Shown here: piece after piece, positions 24,283-34,096 of the stretch
Numbering within the stretch: position 1 is the stretch's first letter
How the letters are laid out: every line of letters starts with the position of its first letter
Assembly: GCA_020747015.1 (NCBI GenBank)
Contig: JAGTJM010000022.1
Coordinates: 124,001 to 188,000, forward strand
Length of the DNA: 64,000 nt
Direction of reading: 5' to 3'
DNA from: Pyrenochaeta sp. MPI-SDFR-AT-0127
Lineage: Eukaryota > Ascomycota > Dothideomycetes > Pleosporales > Cucurbitariaceae
Translations under genes and position numbers: made by a program
The notes under the pieces: model-generated
The model's database searches: none
What the model was told of the DNA's origin: nothing
What the model saw: the letters and a program-made list of their open reading frames with translations, nothing else

Positions 24283-24967
24283 AATTATGAATAGAGTAGA
24301 GTGAACAATCGAAGCCAAACAAAAGTTGTTTGCAACCGATAGCACGGGGGCCCTCGAAGTACCCGTCAATCCACGACGTGATTTTGCAAAGGATTTGCGT
24401 GTGATCTAGCCAGCAATGATGTTCCCTGACCCCGCTTCGGCATAAAGCATGGTGTTCTCAACCCACGGAATGGTGGCTCTTATGCGTTAGCCAACGTAAA
24501 AGGCTGATAGGTTGACGAGCCACAAGGGGTGGTCGTATCACTTCAGGCCACCATATCAGGGAGTAGCATCCTTCCAGGACATCTAAATGTAACCGTCTAC
24601 CGCCTGTAATGAAATGATCATCTGTACAGTTGAGTCTCGTGGTACTTTGCGATCTGTTCTCAGAAAAGGCGAGCCGCGATCTGCTCGGATTACGTGGACA
24701 ATGAACTCCGATTGAATTCTGAGAGACATCGTGAGTCGATCAGTCCGCATTACCTTAGATGTCGAAGCGTGAATGCTATTGGTCCGTCTTTATCTTATAG
24801 CGTGTTGGATATGAAGTGCTCCATGCACTTAAAGCTTATTACCCTGCAGCTGGCACTTGGGTATCTCCTACATTCGGGAGGAGCGTTCTGATTCATTGGG
24901 AACATCTGCAGTACAAAAGCTTGCACATGCTTGCTTGCGTCGCGATGTACGCCTACATCCAAATGAG

Positions 24968-24987
24968 GTACATGGCTAGCCATGTAC
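24968..24987. promoter_or_regulatory. Perfect 20-bp palindrome
   Basis: The sequence GTACATGGCTAGCCATGTAC reads the same on both strands. It lies about 685 bp upstream of UstYa-A, within cluster spacer DNA. It may bind a dimeric protein or be chance; no function is shown. Confidence 0.4.
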
Positions 24988-25409
24988 AGGAGCGATCAAC
25001 GGCTTATCCGCCCGGTCCGTTCTCACGTCGGAGACGAAGGATTCTCAGGCCTCCCATGTGTCGACCACGTAAGACGCAGTTCAAGTGACTCTAACTGCAT
25101 CAACTTGCAGTTACGAATGAACTATTTGCCTAATTTGAATACGGCAATTGCAACATGGCCCCATGATGCGGGCATCGGTGGCGCAACCATTCTGTATCTG
25201 GCTCATTGGGAGTTGGCGGATTTGGAGAGTCAAGGCAAACACCGGGACGGCTTTTCAACGGTGCTGCAAGCATGCCGATTTAAGCGACGGAATACGGCAA
25301 TCCAATGGAAATGCGCAACAAATTACCAGGAAGCCTATAGGAATTTCTAGTTTCAGGGGTTGAATCACGGATGTTATAGTGGGGGCTTTGGTTAGATCAC
25401 AACCATGAC

Positions 25410-25421
25410 TACGTATACGTA
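25410..25421. promoter_or_regulatory. 12-bp palindrome TACGTATACGTA
   Basis: This is a perfect palindrome of alternating pyrimidine-purine character just downstream of UstYa-B, in the same spacer as the 20-bp palindrome. Its significance is unknown. Confidence 0.25.
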
Positions 25422-25570
25422 ACCGTGCTCAGTGGTCGGGAGCCCTAATTTCTACCATTACCCAAAAGGACTTGATCATGATCAAAGCGAACGACTAAAA
25501 TGAACCAGGGAGACAACGCCATGAGCCACCGTCGCTAAAACATCCCGCATCGTATTCAACGCAATCCATC

Positions 25571-26689
25571 TCACGATGGCCCATCAAACACCACACCATG
25601 TTTCCAAGGGCCCCTTCGCTCCCCGTCTTTGAGTCCGTCCTTTCCGCCATCGCAGTACCCGAAGTGAGCTCCTAGCGGGAACTTTGTCTTGTCGACATCC
25701 GGTGGTGTATCACGGTAGCACGCCGAGTTGTCAGTTGCGAAGTCCTTTAGAGCGTTCCAGTCATTACACTTGCGGTACTGCTCATCTCCGGCGGTATCAT
25801 CACCAAAGAGATACAGTGGCGTGTTATCAGCCTTACACATAACATACTAGAAGGGTTTAGCATGTCCTACGTCAAGCTTGTATTCGAGACTCTACCTGTC
25901 GCATCATGTCGATACAATGCCCCGCGTGAGGAGGATTGAAAGTGTACCTAAAAGCGAAAAACTCAATTTAGTGTCTATCGAGATGCCAGCAGGACACACT
26001 TACTTATCAGCTCGATGAATAGCTTCCCAAAATGTTTTGCGGATGATGGTCTGATTTCTGGTTAGCGATAACCACCTAGCTGATATGCGCATTGGCTTAC
26101 CACACAGTGGATCAAATGATAGGCTTCTAACAGATAGACGTTTTTGCTTTTATCTGATGGCAAATGCATGCTATCGGGCCAATGTTGGGACTTGGCCCAT
26201 TTACGATCCATCGCGATGAAGCCATGAGCGGGATTAATTTCGTCCCAGAGGGCATCCGTCTCGGTGAAGTTCTTGTCAGAATACTCAGTCCACCAGCTCA
26301 AGCGTTTCCATTGAGTAGGAATTGTCTCAACACGTGCTATGATGGTTCGTCAGGTACCATTGCACCGGTGGAAGAAGGGATAATATATTACCAGCCGATT
26401 TTGGAGTGTACTCTGGCTCAACGGTGCCTCTCTCGCGTAGGAGATGTTTGGTTGCAAAAAGCCCAATGGCAGTGAGAAGATTTGTTGATACTAGTAGTAG
26501 AATGACCGCACAGCTAAATAAGGTACTACTACTACTTCTTGAGCGACGTCTCGCAAATGATGGCTCGTCGAAATTTTTCTCGCTTGGAGAAGAGGAATCA
26601 TCTTCCGAGCCGTTTCGAAGAGCTGCGTACACAGAAGAGTCGCGGTTATTGAAAGGGAGCTTTTTGGAAAGCAGCTTAGCACCAAACAT
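25571..26689 (-). CDS. UstYa-like (DUF3328) oxidase B
   Basis: This is the second UstYa-family protein, about 302 aa, in five exons: 26392-26689, 26101-26336, 26004-26050, 25896-25947 and 25571-25846. A Ser/Arg-rich N-terminus precedes one membrane segment (TLFSCAVILLLVSTNLLTAIG). The lumenal domain has HLIHC at the end of exon 2 and HAGHC in exon 4, the two HxxHC motifs essential in this family, then MMRQYVMCKADNTPLYLFG. All four introns are about 47-55 nt and keep phase. The chosen start is the ATG of MFGAKLLSKK. A longer upstream frame exists but lacks a matching junction. It is divergent from the precursor gene, sharing a 1.09-kb promoter region. Confidence 0.9.
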
Positions 26690-27778
26690 ATTGAACAAAA
26701 CTATACAACCAGATAGTAGATTGTGCAAGAAATCTGGAGTCAGTTTGAGCTGTTGTAGAGGGTGGGAAGGCTAAGGATACTGAACAATCGCTCTTAAGCC
26801 GAAATGATCTGTCGAGGTCTGGAAATGCGTATTCTGATGCATGATCTGACGAAGAGCCAGCAATCGAGTTTTCATTATTCATGTGACAGAGTCAAGGATA
26901 CCTGCAGCTACAGTAACCAACATGTAGAGCTCGTATCGCAGGTTTCATCTGCATTGCTCACTGCCTGCGACAGAGGGTCGCGCTAATGCACCTGCAGGTC
27001 GCCAATTGTGAAGACAGACAATCCGAACGCCATGATACGTGCTCTCAAAGTCTTGCAAAATTTGAGAGACGATTCTCCAACAGTGGTCTGATTGCCTTGC
27101 ACGGGCCGAAGTGTGATAGTCACTATGCCGATCATGGAATCTATACCCTGACTTTGAGGCGTACCACTATCAAACGCAAGACAGGTAGCCGTAGGCAATG
27201 GAGACTAATCGCCTCACTCCTACATACAGGCTCTTTCCTTGCTTCTGATGGATCTTCATCCCAGTATCGACAAGTCGACAAATTAGGCGCAGTCGAACTG
27301 TCACGCCTTATTGTGTACTGTGAGCACCTAGCCATATACGATCTTTCCGCATAGGTAATTGCTGATTGTTCCTACATGAAGAAGGTGCTGTTCTCTTCCT
27401 TGCATTGCTTTCTTACTATAATTCTACCACTGCACCCTTGCAACTAGAGCCTAAAGGTTAGACTCCTGCCAGGGTGGGTTCCAGGCCGGTGGCATGCTAC
27501 CGACAATATGTGCCAACGTTGCAGTCAAATTACGGTTCCTTGCTCCATGTGACAATTGGTGCATCTGCGGGCGGCTTTACAGGTGGAGCGCCTCACATGG
27601 GTGAGACATCAAAGTACATGGTGGGTCATGGAGGAGGTGCCCACGCACACCACATAGAAGTCCTTTACACCTCAATCATTCGAGAGGCTCGTTTTCAAAG
27701 CCTCTCAGTTGATTTTGAGAGTTTTCAATACTTGACTGCTTTGATTCAAAGTCCTCGAATCACTTTAGCTTCCCAAAC
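26690..27778. promoter_or_regulatory. Divergent promoter of UstYa-B and precursor
   Basis: This 1.09-kb spacer likely co-regulates an oxidase and the peptide precursor. About 280 bp before the precursor ATG is CGG-N10-CCG (27487-27502), listed separately. No gene in it is convincing. Confidence 0.45.
27487..27502. promoter_or_regulatory. Candidate Zn2Cys6 site CGG-N10-CCG
   Basis: The sequence CGGTGGCATGCTACCG is an inverted CGGT/ACCG repeat with a palindromic GCATGC-containing spacer. CGG half sites with fixed spacing are the classic targets of Zn2Cys6 dimers (N10 is the Put3 spacing). The position upstream of the precursor gene is suggestive only. Confidence 0.35.
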
Positions 27779-28346
27779 ATGAAGTTATACTTGCTCGGTC
27801 TTATTGGTCTTGCTGTGGCCGCTCCTGTTCTCCGTAGGTTTTGATATCCTTTCCGCTCGTTCTATATTGACGTCTCAATCTAGAGATTCGTCAGGAGGAA
27901 GTCGAGGCGTACAGGGCCCTTGGAGAGAACCCCACTCAAGTTGAATCCAACGATGGAGTTGATCTCCTCGCACCTCGTATTGGATACAAGCGGCAGGACG
28001 ATACCGAAGCATACAATGCTCTAGGTGAGAACCCTACTCAAGTCGAGTCCAATGATGGAGTGGACCTACTTGCGCCTCGTATCGGGTATAAACGGCAGGA
28101 GGAAGTCGAGGCGTACAGGGCTCTTGGAGAGAACCCCACTCAAGTTGAGTCTGACGATGGGGTTGATCTTCTTGCTCCTCGCATCGGATATAAGCGACAG
28201 GATGAGACAGAGGCTTACAGAGCCCTTGGAGAGAATCCCACTCAGGTGGAGTCTGATGATGGTGTCGACCTGCTCGCTCCTCGCATTGGTAAGACGACAT
28301 TTTGGTCAACACATGACGGTCAAGCTGAAGGTAAACAGGCTACTAG
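27779..28346 (+). CDS. Dikaritin-type RiPP precursor peptide
   Basis: This is a secreted precursor of about 155 aa from exons 27779-27833, 27884-28288 and 28339-28346. Residues 1-16 are a signal peptide (MKLYLLGLIGLAVAAP). The rest is four 34-residue repeats. Each has an acidic spacer containing EAY-AL-GENPTQVES and then a core stretch DLLAPRIGY. The first three cores are followed by Lys-Arg, the Kex2-type cleavage site. The fourth ends, after removal of a 50-nt intron, exactly at GGC-TAC-TAG, so the protein terminates right after the core Tyr. This architecture is that of UstA/PhomA/asperipin precursors, and three UstYa genes surround it. All four cores are identical, so one peptide scaffold is predicted. 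The mature N-terminus is unknown. An internal Pro-Arg could allow further trimming. Confidence 0.9.
27892..28343 (+). repeat. Four 102-bp tandem repeats in the precursor
   Basis: Units are 27892-27993, 27994-28095, 28096-28197 and 28198-28343, the last interrupted by the 50-nt intron and lacking the KR codons. Core codons differ silently between units while the amino acids are invariant. Spacers vary at about five residues. Confidence 0.92.
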
Positions 28347-28822
28347 TTTTCAAGGAAGGGTTTACCGTTCCGTATCATAACGAAAGGTGCAAGTATAAGT
28401 TTTGGGCCAATCTGAATTGCTCCGCTTCAGAGTGTTCATAGGAGGACTTGCCAGGTGTGGAGGATAACGCTCGTTTGAGGATGTTCAAATGCCCCTTTTA
28501 AGTGATGTTTATGAAAATGTAGTTTTCTAAATGCACACATTCCAATGCAATTGTGAATCATCGCCTAGAATTGAGTATCAGCACCATTCACAGATGCAAT
28601 CAAACTTAGAGTACGAAGTTAACAAGCTCCCGTGACTCAGAATCGTTGCGCACGAAGGACACTAATCCTGGTTTTGGTGTGTTGCACGTGCGCTTACAGG
28701 TCGCACGTTAAAACAACCCATACCCCTCACGAAAGTCAAATGTTTTGATACAATATCATATACTGTGCTGCTGCCGCTCCCTCAAAGCCCTTCTCAAAAG
28801 TGTCTTTTACTTCTAGGATATT
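28347..28822. promoter_or_regulatory. Spacer precursor / UstYa-C with E-box
   Basis: This 476-bp stretch holds the precursor 3' UTR and the UstYa-C promoter. A palindromic GCACGTGC (28684-28691, E-box core CACGTG) lies about 135 bp before the UstYa-C start. Without splicing of the last precursor intron the precursor frame would run on to 28380. Confidence 0.4.
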
Positions 28823-29611
28823 ATGCACTCGTCACAACAAGACCTGGTTTTAGAGGGAGACAATCGCTCGTCGACCGAGGTGGAAGAAGCTCTGATGGGC
28901 GAAAAGCAGGATGATGCATGGTATACTGAAGGCTCTGGCAGTCGAAGATATCAAAGGAACTTCTCAAGCAAGAGATGGCTGGTCGACGCTGCTCTACTCC
29001 TCGTAATTATCGGTCTTCTTGTTGAACGCTTCAAGTTCCCGCTCCATGCGTTGGAGATAACTGGAGATATCACTGGCTTCGCACCAGAATTCAAGAAAAA
29101 AATTATGACCTTTCAGCCAGACCTCGACTTTATACCAGCAAACACATCAGAGTTCTGGGACAAGTCTGTTCGCGACAAATGGCTCAGCATCGTCCCGCGT
29201 GGTCTCGGCTACGTGAAGGTATACAAGCCTTCAAGATTCAATGATCTCCCAACGCCCATCCACGACTACCCCAATGATACAGTCTTCACGACGTCGATGC
29301 CGCACCAACTGCACTGTTTGTATAATATTCTCGAAGTATACGCAGCGATGACATCGGGAAACCCACATGATGTACCAACCACGATGACCTTTCATTTAAG
29401 ACATTGTTTCGAATATCTTCGCCTGAGCATCATGTGCTGTGGTGATGTTGCGCTCGAGGGTGCGCAGACTTCCTTTCCAGAAGGGTTTCCAGGAAGTGAT
29501 GGGTGGGATGCAAAGCATGTCTGTCGCGATCATGACGAAGTGAACGCCTATCTGGACAAGAATCGAGCAACCGATCGAGTGTGGATTGGAGGAGCGGACG
29601 AAATTCATTGA
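28823..29611 (+). CDS. UstYa-like (DUF3328) oxidase C
   Basis: This is the third UstYa-family protein, 262 aa in a single exon. A charged N-terminus is followed by one membrane segment (LVDAALLLVIIGLLVERF) and then a lumenal domain. It contains HQLHC (in TSMPHQLHCLYNILEVYAA) and HLRHC followed by FEYLRLSIMCCGD, the two conserved HxxHC motifs. Near the C-terminus is GWDAKHVCRDHDEVNAYL, typical of the family end. It is the only intronless UstYa gene here, which suggests a separate lineage from A and B rather than a recent copy. It is read in the same direction as the precursor and is convergent with the transporter gene. Confidence 0.93.
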   Translation: MHSSQQDLVLEGDNRSSTEVEEALMGEKQDDAWYTEGSGSRRYQRNFSSKRWLVDAALLLVIIGLLVERFKFPLHALEITGDITGFAPEFKKKIMTFQPDLDFIPANTSEFWDKSVRDKWLSIVPRGLGYVKVYKPSRFNDLPTPIHDYPNDTVFTTSMPHQLHCLYNILEVYAAMTSGNPHDVPTTMTFHLRHCFEYLRLSIMCCGDVALEGAQTSFPEGFPGSDGWDAKHVCRDHDEVNAYLDKNRATDRVWIGGADEIH

Positions 29612-29798
29612 GGGCGCTTTTCGAGATGCGAAAAATATTATACACACAAGTGAGGAATATTACGTGTGTCAACACCCTCGTTGAAGACACGATCGACCAT
29701 CTATCAAAGCTGGAAGTAGTTGATTGCTGCGAAGACTCCTGAGGGTTTGCATCAAACAAGACTGATGTAAGTCTGGGTGTGATGCTGTCGTAACTAAA

Positions 29799-31344
29799 CT
29801 AAAATATACTATTATCTCCACAAGTAAAAGGCCCGTTCAGTGTTGTGTTCGGGTCATTGAAAATGTCGATAAGTGCTTTTAGCGACGTATACAGGCCTCC
29901 AGCGTTCAAGAAAAGTGTCATGAATAGAATACCGTAGTTCACAAAGGCTAAAACTGCCTTCCATGGCGAGCTAAATTGAATCCTCCAGCCATTGAGGTGG
30001 AACCAAAACAAGCTTGTCAATCCAAAGGTGAACCAGCTGATGAAGATTGCCGCGCTAATGTTGAGGATTGATGAGAAGATTGGGATTGCGTTGGATACGA
30101 CGAATGTAACGATCCAGAAAAGAGTACCTATGGCAACCCAAAGCGTCCATGTGAAGGCGTTGTGGACATTGACTTGGTCAGGTTTCGTGTTGCGCATGAT
30201 AGTGATGTACATGTACTTGATAGCCGTGATTCCAATCACAAGTCCTGTGCCGAGAACTGAAGGGATCAAGATTCCATAGGCAATCTTTGCTGGGATCTCA
30301 GGAGCGGTGCCAAGCGCAGGGGACGTGACGGCATCTCCAGCCAAGCCGTATACAACACACGCAACGACGATGTAGACCACAACTTCGAAAGACTTTTGCA
30401 TAAATAGTGCGGGTGGGAAGTCTTTGGGTGCGTTTCGCATCTCGGCCATGACGGAGATAAAGCTCTGGTTTCCCGCGAAGGCGAACGCGATATTGAGGAG
30501 TGCATTCACAGTCTCCACGAAAGTCGGCTTGCCAACAAGAGTAACTAAAGATGGTAGTGCAATCAGCAATGTACTTCAGGAGTATCTATGACATGTTACT
30601 GTGGATACTGCAATTTGACTTACTTGAAACGTCGAAGCCGGGCGGGGCTTGAGGTCCAGCAACGCCGAGAGCAATCATCACGATGAGAACAGCGGCAACG
30701 ATGGAGATTGTGCAGATCCAACTGAACGCGGCAGCGAACGTGAGTTTTCGAGGAAGACAGAGCATCCAACATACAAGATGCGGGAATGCCATGAAAGCCA
30801 CAGTGCAAAGAGCGTGATTTGAAAGCGTGTTAAGCGCAACCGACATGGTGATGTTTGCCGAAGCACAGATAAGGACCAGATTGAAAATGAATGCCACACC
30901 GAGGAAGTATTCGAAGGGCTTGCCTCCGACGTAGAGTGCGCAATCAACCAGGTTCGTTACCATTGGGTATCTTCTGTAGAATTGAACAAGGATGTAGCCG
31001 CAATAAGTTGTGAGGCCTCCGAAGCCGAGGATCGCGATGATTCCTGGTATCAAACCGAGAGATTTGAGGGCTGACGGCAGACTGAGGACTCCTATGCCAA
31101 CTTCTATGGTTATTAAGATAACGCATGCACGCCATCTGCCTAGAGTGCGATAGTTCTCCCCGCCGGTATAGGGGTACTCGTTAGCTCCAGCGTGGCCATC
31201 GCCTGTCCACCCTGTCTGAATATTCGTGTTATGTCCATATTCTTCCTCTAGCTCATCTTTCTCTGATCCGGGGAAGTAGGAAGGAGGTTCAGTCGGAGAG
31301 CCTTTCCCTTCTTTCTTGAGGTAGCCTTTGAGGCCCATGGTCAT
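29799..31344 (-). CDS. Amino acid transporter (AAAP family)
   Basis: This is a polytopic membrane protein of about 488 aa from exons 30624-31344 and 29799-30544. After a hydrophilic 65-residue N-terminus come about ten or eleven hydrophobic segments. The first contains ITIEVGIGVLSLPSALKSLG, the signature start of the Aa_trans (PF01490) fold used by amino acid/auxin permeases and neutral amino acid transporters. The 79-nt intron (30545-30623) keeps phase through FDVS/ITLVGKP. Its place between UstYa-C and the MRJP-like gene suggests it moves precursor amino acids or product, but AAAP proteins are not the usual exporters of dikaritins. It could also be an unrelated neighbour. Confidence 0.88.
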
Positions 31345-32257
31345 TGAGTCAATGGTACCAACGTGCGATGTAATTGCAGATAGTGTGAAGTAGATGTACA
31401 GATGTATAGTGGCATGAACCGGAAGGCGATAACATCTTATAAATGTCTTTGCCTCCTGTATTGGCCACCGCGGATTATCCGCACCGCGCAATGTCCGCTA
31501 GTGTCCGAGTTCAATGCTTGAAGGCTCATCGCTTGATGTGTCATAGCATTCATAGCGTTCTTTTCTCCCCAGCTTTTGCCTGTCTTCGATGGATACGCTT
31601 CAAATCCACCGACGCGGAGTGCATGATGCGGGGGAAATTGGAGCTATTCTGGCTATTCGCGGTACACCAGCTTGAAGATGCCTTTGCTGCACGATGCGAG
31701 GTTGCCGAAGTATTCAAGATTGATGGAGTGGGTCGTCATGAATAATAGTTCGGCGCTCAGAGGTAACTGTTACTCCTGGAGATCCACATATCACGTAAAA
31801 CTCTTCGAGAAAACTTCGTTGGCCGGCATTGGCTTGCTTGGCACCGTGCTTCCGCCGCCCGAATCAGCCGCATCATGCATGCCGATCTCATGATGGATGT
31901 CACTGAGGTCCCCGACAAGTGATCTGGTCACGGTGAGGTGATGGAATGTGTGCAAAGAGTACAGCTGTATCGGTGTGGTGACTAACGTTAGCCTTGTACG
32001 GACACTAGCGCGGATGTGGCGCTGCTTCCGGCCCGGGACAAGACAACCGCACCTGAGACAATTGTGGAAAGATTATCTAAACAATGGCGACAGAAACTTC
32101 CGAGACACCGTTTTTGAAACTCTTAGATGTTTTCTGGCAGTTGTTTTTGGTAAGTCATCAGCCAATTTGCAGGATTAGGCGGCCGTTTGATGCAACACAG
32201 CCTTGTTTACAAAAATCCCTAAGCACAATCCATCTTTGAATTCAGCATGTTGTCCCT
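31345..32257. promoter_or_regulatory. Spacer transporter / MRJP-like gene
   Basis: This 913-bp region holds the transporter promoter. An inverted repeat GCGGAT-T-ATCCGC (31470-31482) lies about 130 bp before the start, listed separately. No convincing gene is seen. Confidence 0.4.
31470..31482. promoter_or_regulatory. Inverted repeat GCGGATTATCCGC (CGG-N5-CCG)
   Basis: Two 6-bp arms are separated by one base upstream of the cluster transporter. The inverted CGG halves are consistent with a Zn2Cys6-type target. The spacing differs from the site before the precursor gene. Confidence 0.3.
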
Positions 32258-33633
32258 TTACTGCAGCTTGGCCCTTGTCCCATTCTCTGGCAATTTCACT
32301 CGAAACAGTACAAAAGGCCTTTGTCTTCGATCCGTCCCAGGCAAGAAAGCCTTGCTGAAACCGAGCTGATTATTGGTGGAGTATAAATATCCATCATCCG
32401 CAACAGACACTGCCTCAGTTAACACCATACTGATGAAATTTACGGATTAGAGCTTACTAGTATCTACCCAATTAATTCTCGGGTCTCTTACCAATACCGT
32501 CATACTACCGTTCTGCGGGTTGTAGTAACCTATTTCATTCTGCTCCATGTTCCCCGCATATATGAAGCCGTTCGTGTCTGTCTCAAAGCCATCACTCACG
32601 CCTCGTTGCCCATGATTCTTAACAGCTGCTTGCACTAGCAGTTCAGAAGTTTGACTACAGTCGCGCAGTCGTTCGGTAGATACACTGTACAGCCCACGCC
32701 CGCCTACTGGGCCAAAATACAGATCTTCGCCGTCAGCAGAGAGCGCGATGCCGTTGCTGCCTAGAGGAACTGTGGTAAGTGGTTCATTCGGGCTAGCAAT
32801 ATAGTAAAGTGGCTGAACCCAGACGTAAGGTACGAAACCGCGCTCAGCGGAGACTTCAGGGATGTTGTTCAAGTGACGCCAGGAATTACCAGTGCCAAGA
32901 TCCACAATTATAATGCCGTTGCGGCCTTCGCTACTTGAGTCTGTGAGATATGCAATGCCTTGGCCAGGTGCTGTGATGGAAGGTCGGAGGTCAAACCGAA
33001 TGTCATTTAGGTAAGAATCTCCAAAAGCGACAGTGGTTGGAAAAATAATCGTCTTGATGATGGAGTCATCCTCAAGGTTTACACCAATTAGCTTCGGGCA
33101 TCCATAACTTGCAAGAGCAAGCGTTCCATCCTCGAGTTGGGCACGTCCAGTGTCCAGAATCCACAGTCGATCTTTGGCGTCCAAGACGACGCTCTGCACA
33201 CCGATCAAATAGTCCTGGTATTTCGCAGCCGAGGGCGGTGTGGTTGTGTAGTTTACAGCGCCGCCAGGTGGATTGTTGATCTCGACATTCGGATAGGGAA
33301 TCTCGGTATTTTCTTCGGTGAGTTCTGCAACTTGATACTTATTGTTGCTTCCTGTGTTCGTATTATTGGAGTCGAGCCCAGCTGGATAGTTCGAAAATTT
33401 TCGACCGTTGCGGGATACTGTGATACTTATTGTGCAAAATTAGCGGGTTCGACTGGTGAGACGGAGCAAAAATTATACGTACCTGTGGGCCATTGGTCAT
33501 AGTAGAGATGCACAATCTCCAGTGGTGAACCTGTGATACCTGGGTTTGACGGGAATTGCTGTGCACAGGAAAGAGCGAAAACCGATACGATTAGCGCAAA
33601 TATGGTCGACAGCATCCTGTATATAGCAATCAT
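32258..33633 (-). CDS. Secreted MRJP/Yellow-family protein (cluster)
   Basis: This is a major royal jelly protein/Yellow-type beta-propeller (PF03022), about 420 aa. Exons are 33483-33633, 32458-33417 and 32258-32409. An N-terminal signal peptide (FALIVSVFALSCAQQ) predicts secretion. Family motifs follow: VSRNGRKFSNYP at the first junction, VQSVVLDAKDRLWILDTGR, LNDIRFDLR, AYLTDSS, GSNGIALSADGEDLYF, and WVDTMSVADDGYLY across the last junction. Insect Yellow proteins include dopachrome-converting enzymes, but fungal members are poorly characterised. Its position at the right end of a tyrosine-peptide oxidase cluster suggests a role in processing an oxidised tyrosine. That is inference. Confidence 0.88.
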
Positions 33634-34096
33634 AGATCAATCGGATACATTGTAATACCTGCCTTCGCTCGATTTTATAGCCCAATCATCTATGCAAGCT
33701 GCAAGAATGACCTCAAGCGCTCTCTAGTTACCACTTTAGTAAGCTTGCCAAATTGGGAAAATGAGTCTTCACGTCATGGATATGTCAAGAGTAAGAGGTG
33801 GATCAATTCGTCGACATGGGTATATTGGAGCTGGATAGGCTGCAAGTTGATGGCGACACTCCCCCGTTAGGTAGCTGGTCAGTTGATCACCCCGCTTTAC
33901 ATTTACTGTGCGTGGTCCCATCGCATGCTGCGCAATTATGCTCGTTCCATGGTGTCACTATTTCCAGATACGATATTTCACGGTGATTGCAGGTCCCGTC
34001 TCAAATGTCGAACAATAAATGTGAGAGCCATGCTAACAAAGCCTCTGTTTGCTACTCTTACCAGCAGACTTTCTAGACGGTCCGAAACTATCCTCT
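33634..34096. other. Spacer MRJP-like / MED17
   Basis: This 463-bp stretch, at the likely right border of the cluster, holds the MRJP-like promoter and the MED17 3' UTR. No other feature is seen. Confidence 0.4.

Larger units (their letters stand above)
24283..25570. other. Spacer inside the cluster, with palindromes
   Basis: This 1.29-kb stretch lies between two same-strand UstYa genes. It contains a perfect 20-bp palindrome and a 12-bp one, listed separately. Short frames on both strands (up to 122 codons) show no family features. I see no second precursor gene and no transposon ends. Confidence 0.4.

Noticed and set aside
26676..26882. Upstream minus-strand frame as a first exon of UstYa-B
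   Set aside because: It lacks a phase-matching donor into the exon that begins with the membrane segment, and the ATG at 26689 already gives a normal family N-terminus.
28289..28380. Unspliced read-through end of the precursor
   Set aside because: It adds about 30 residues unrelated to the repeats. Splicing the 50-nt intron gives a complete fourth core and stop, which is far more consistent.
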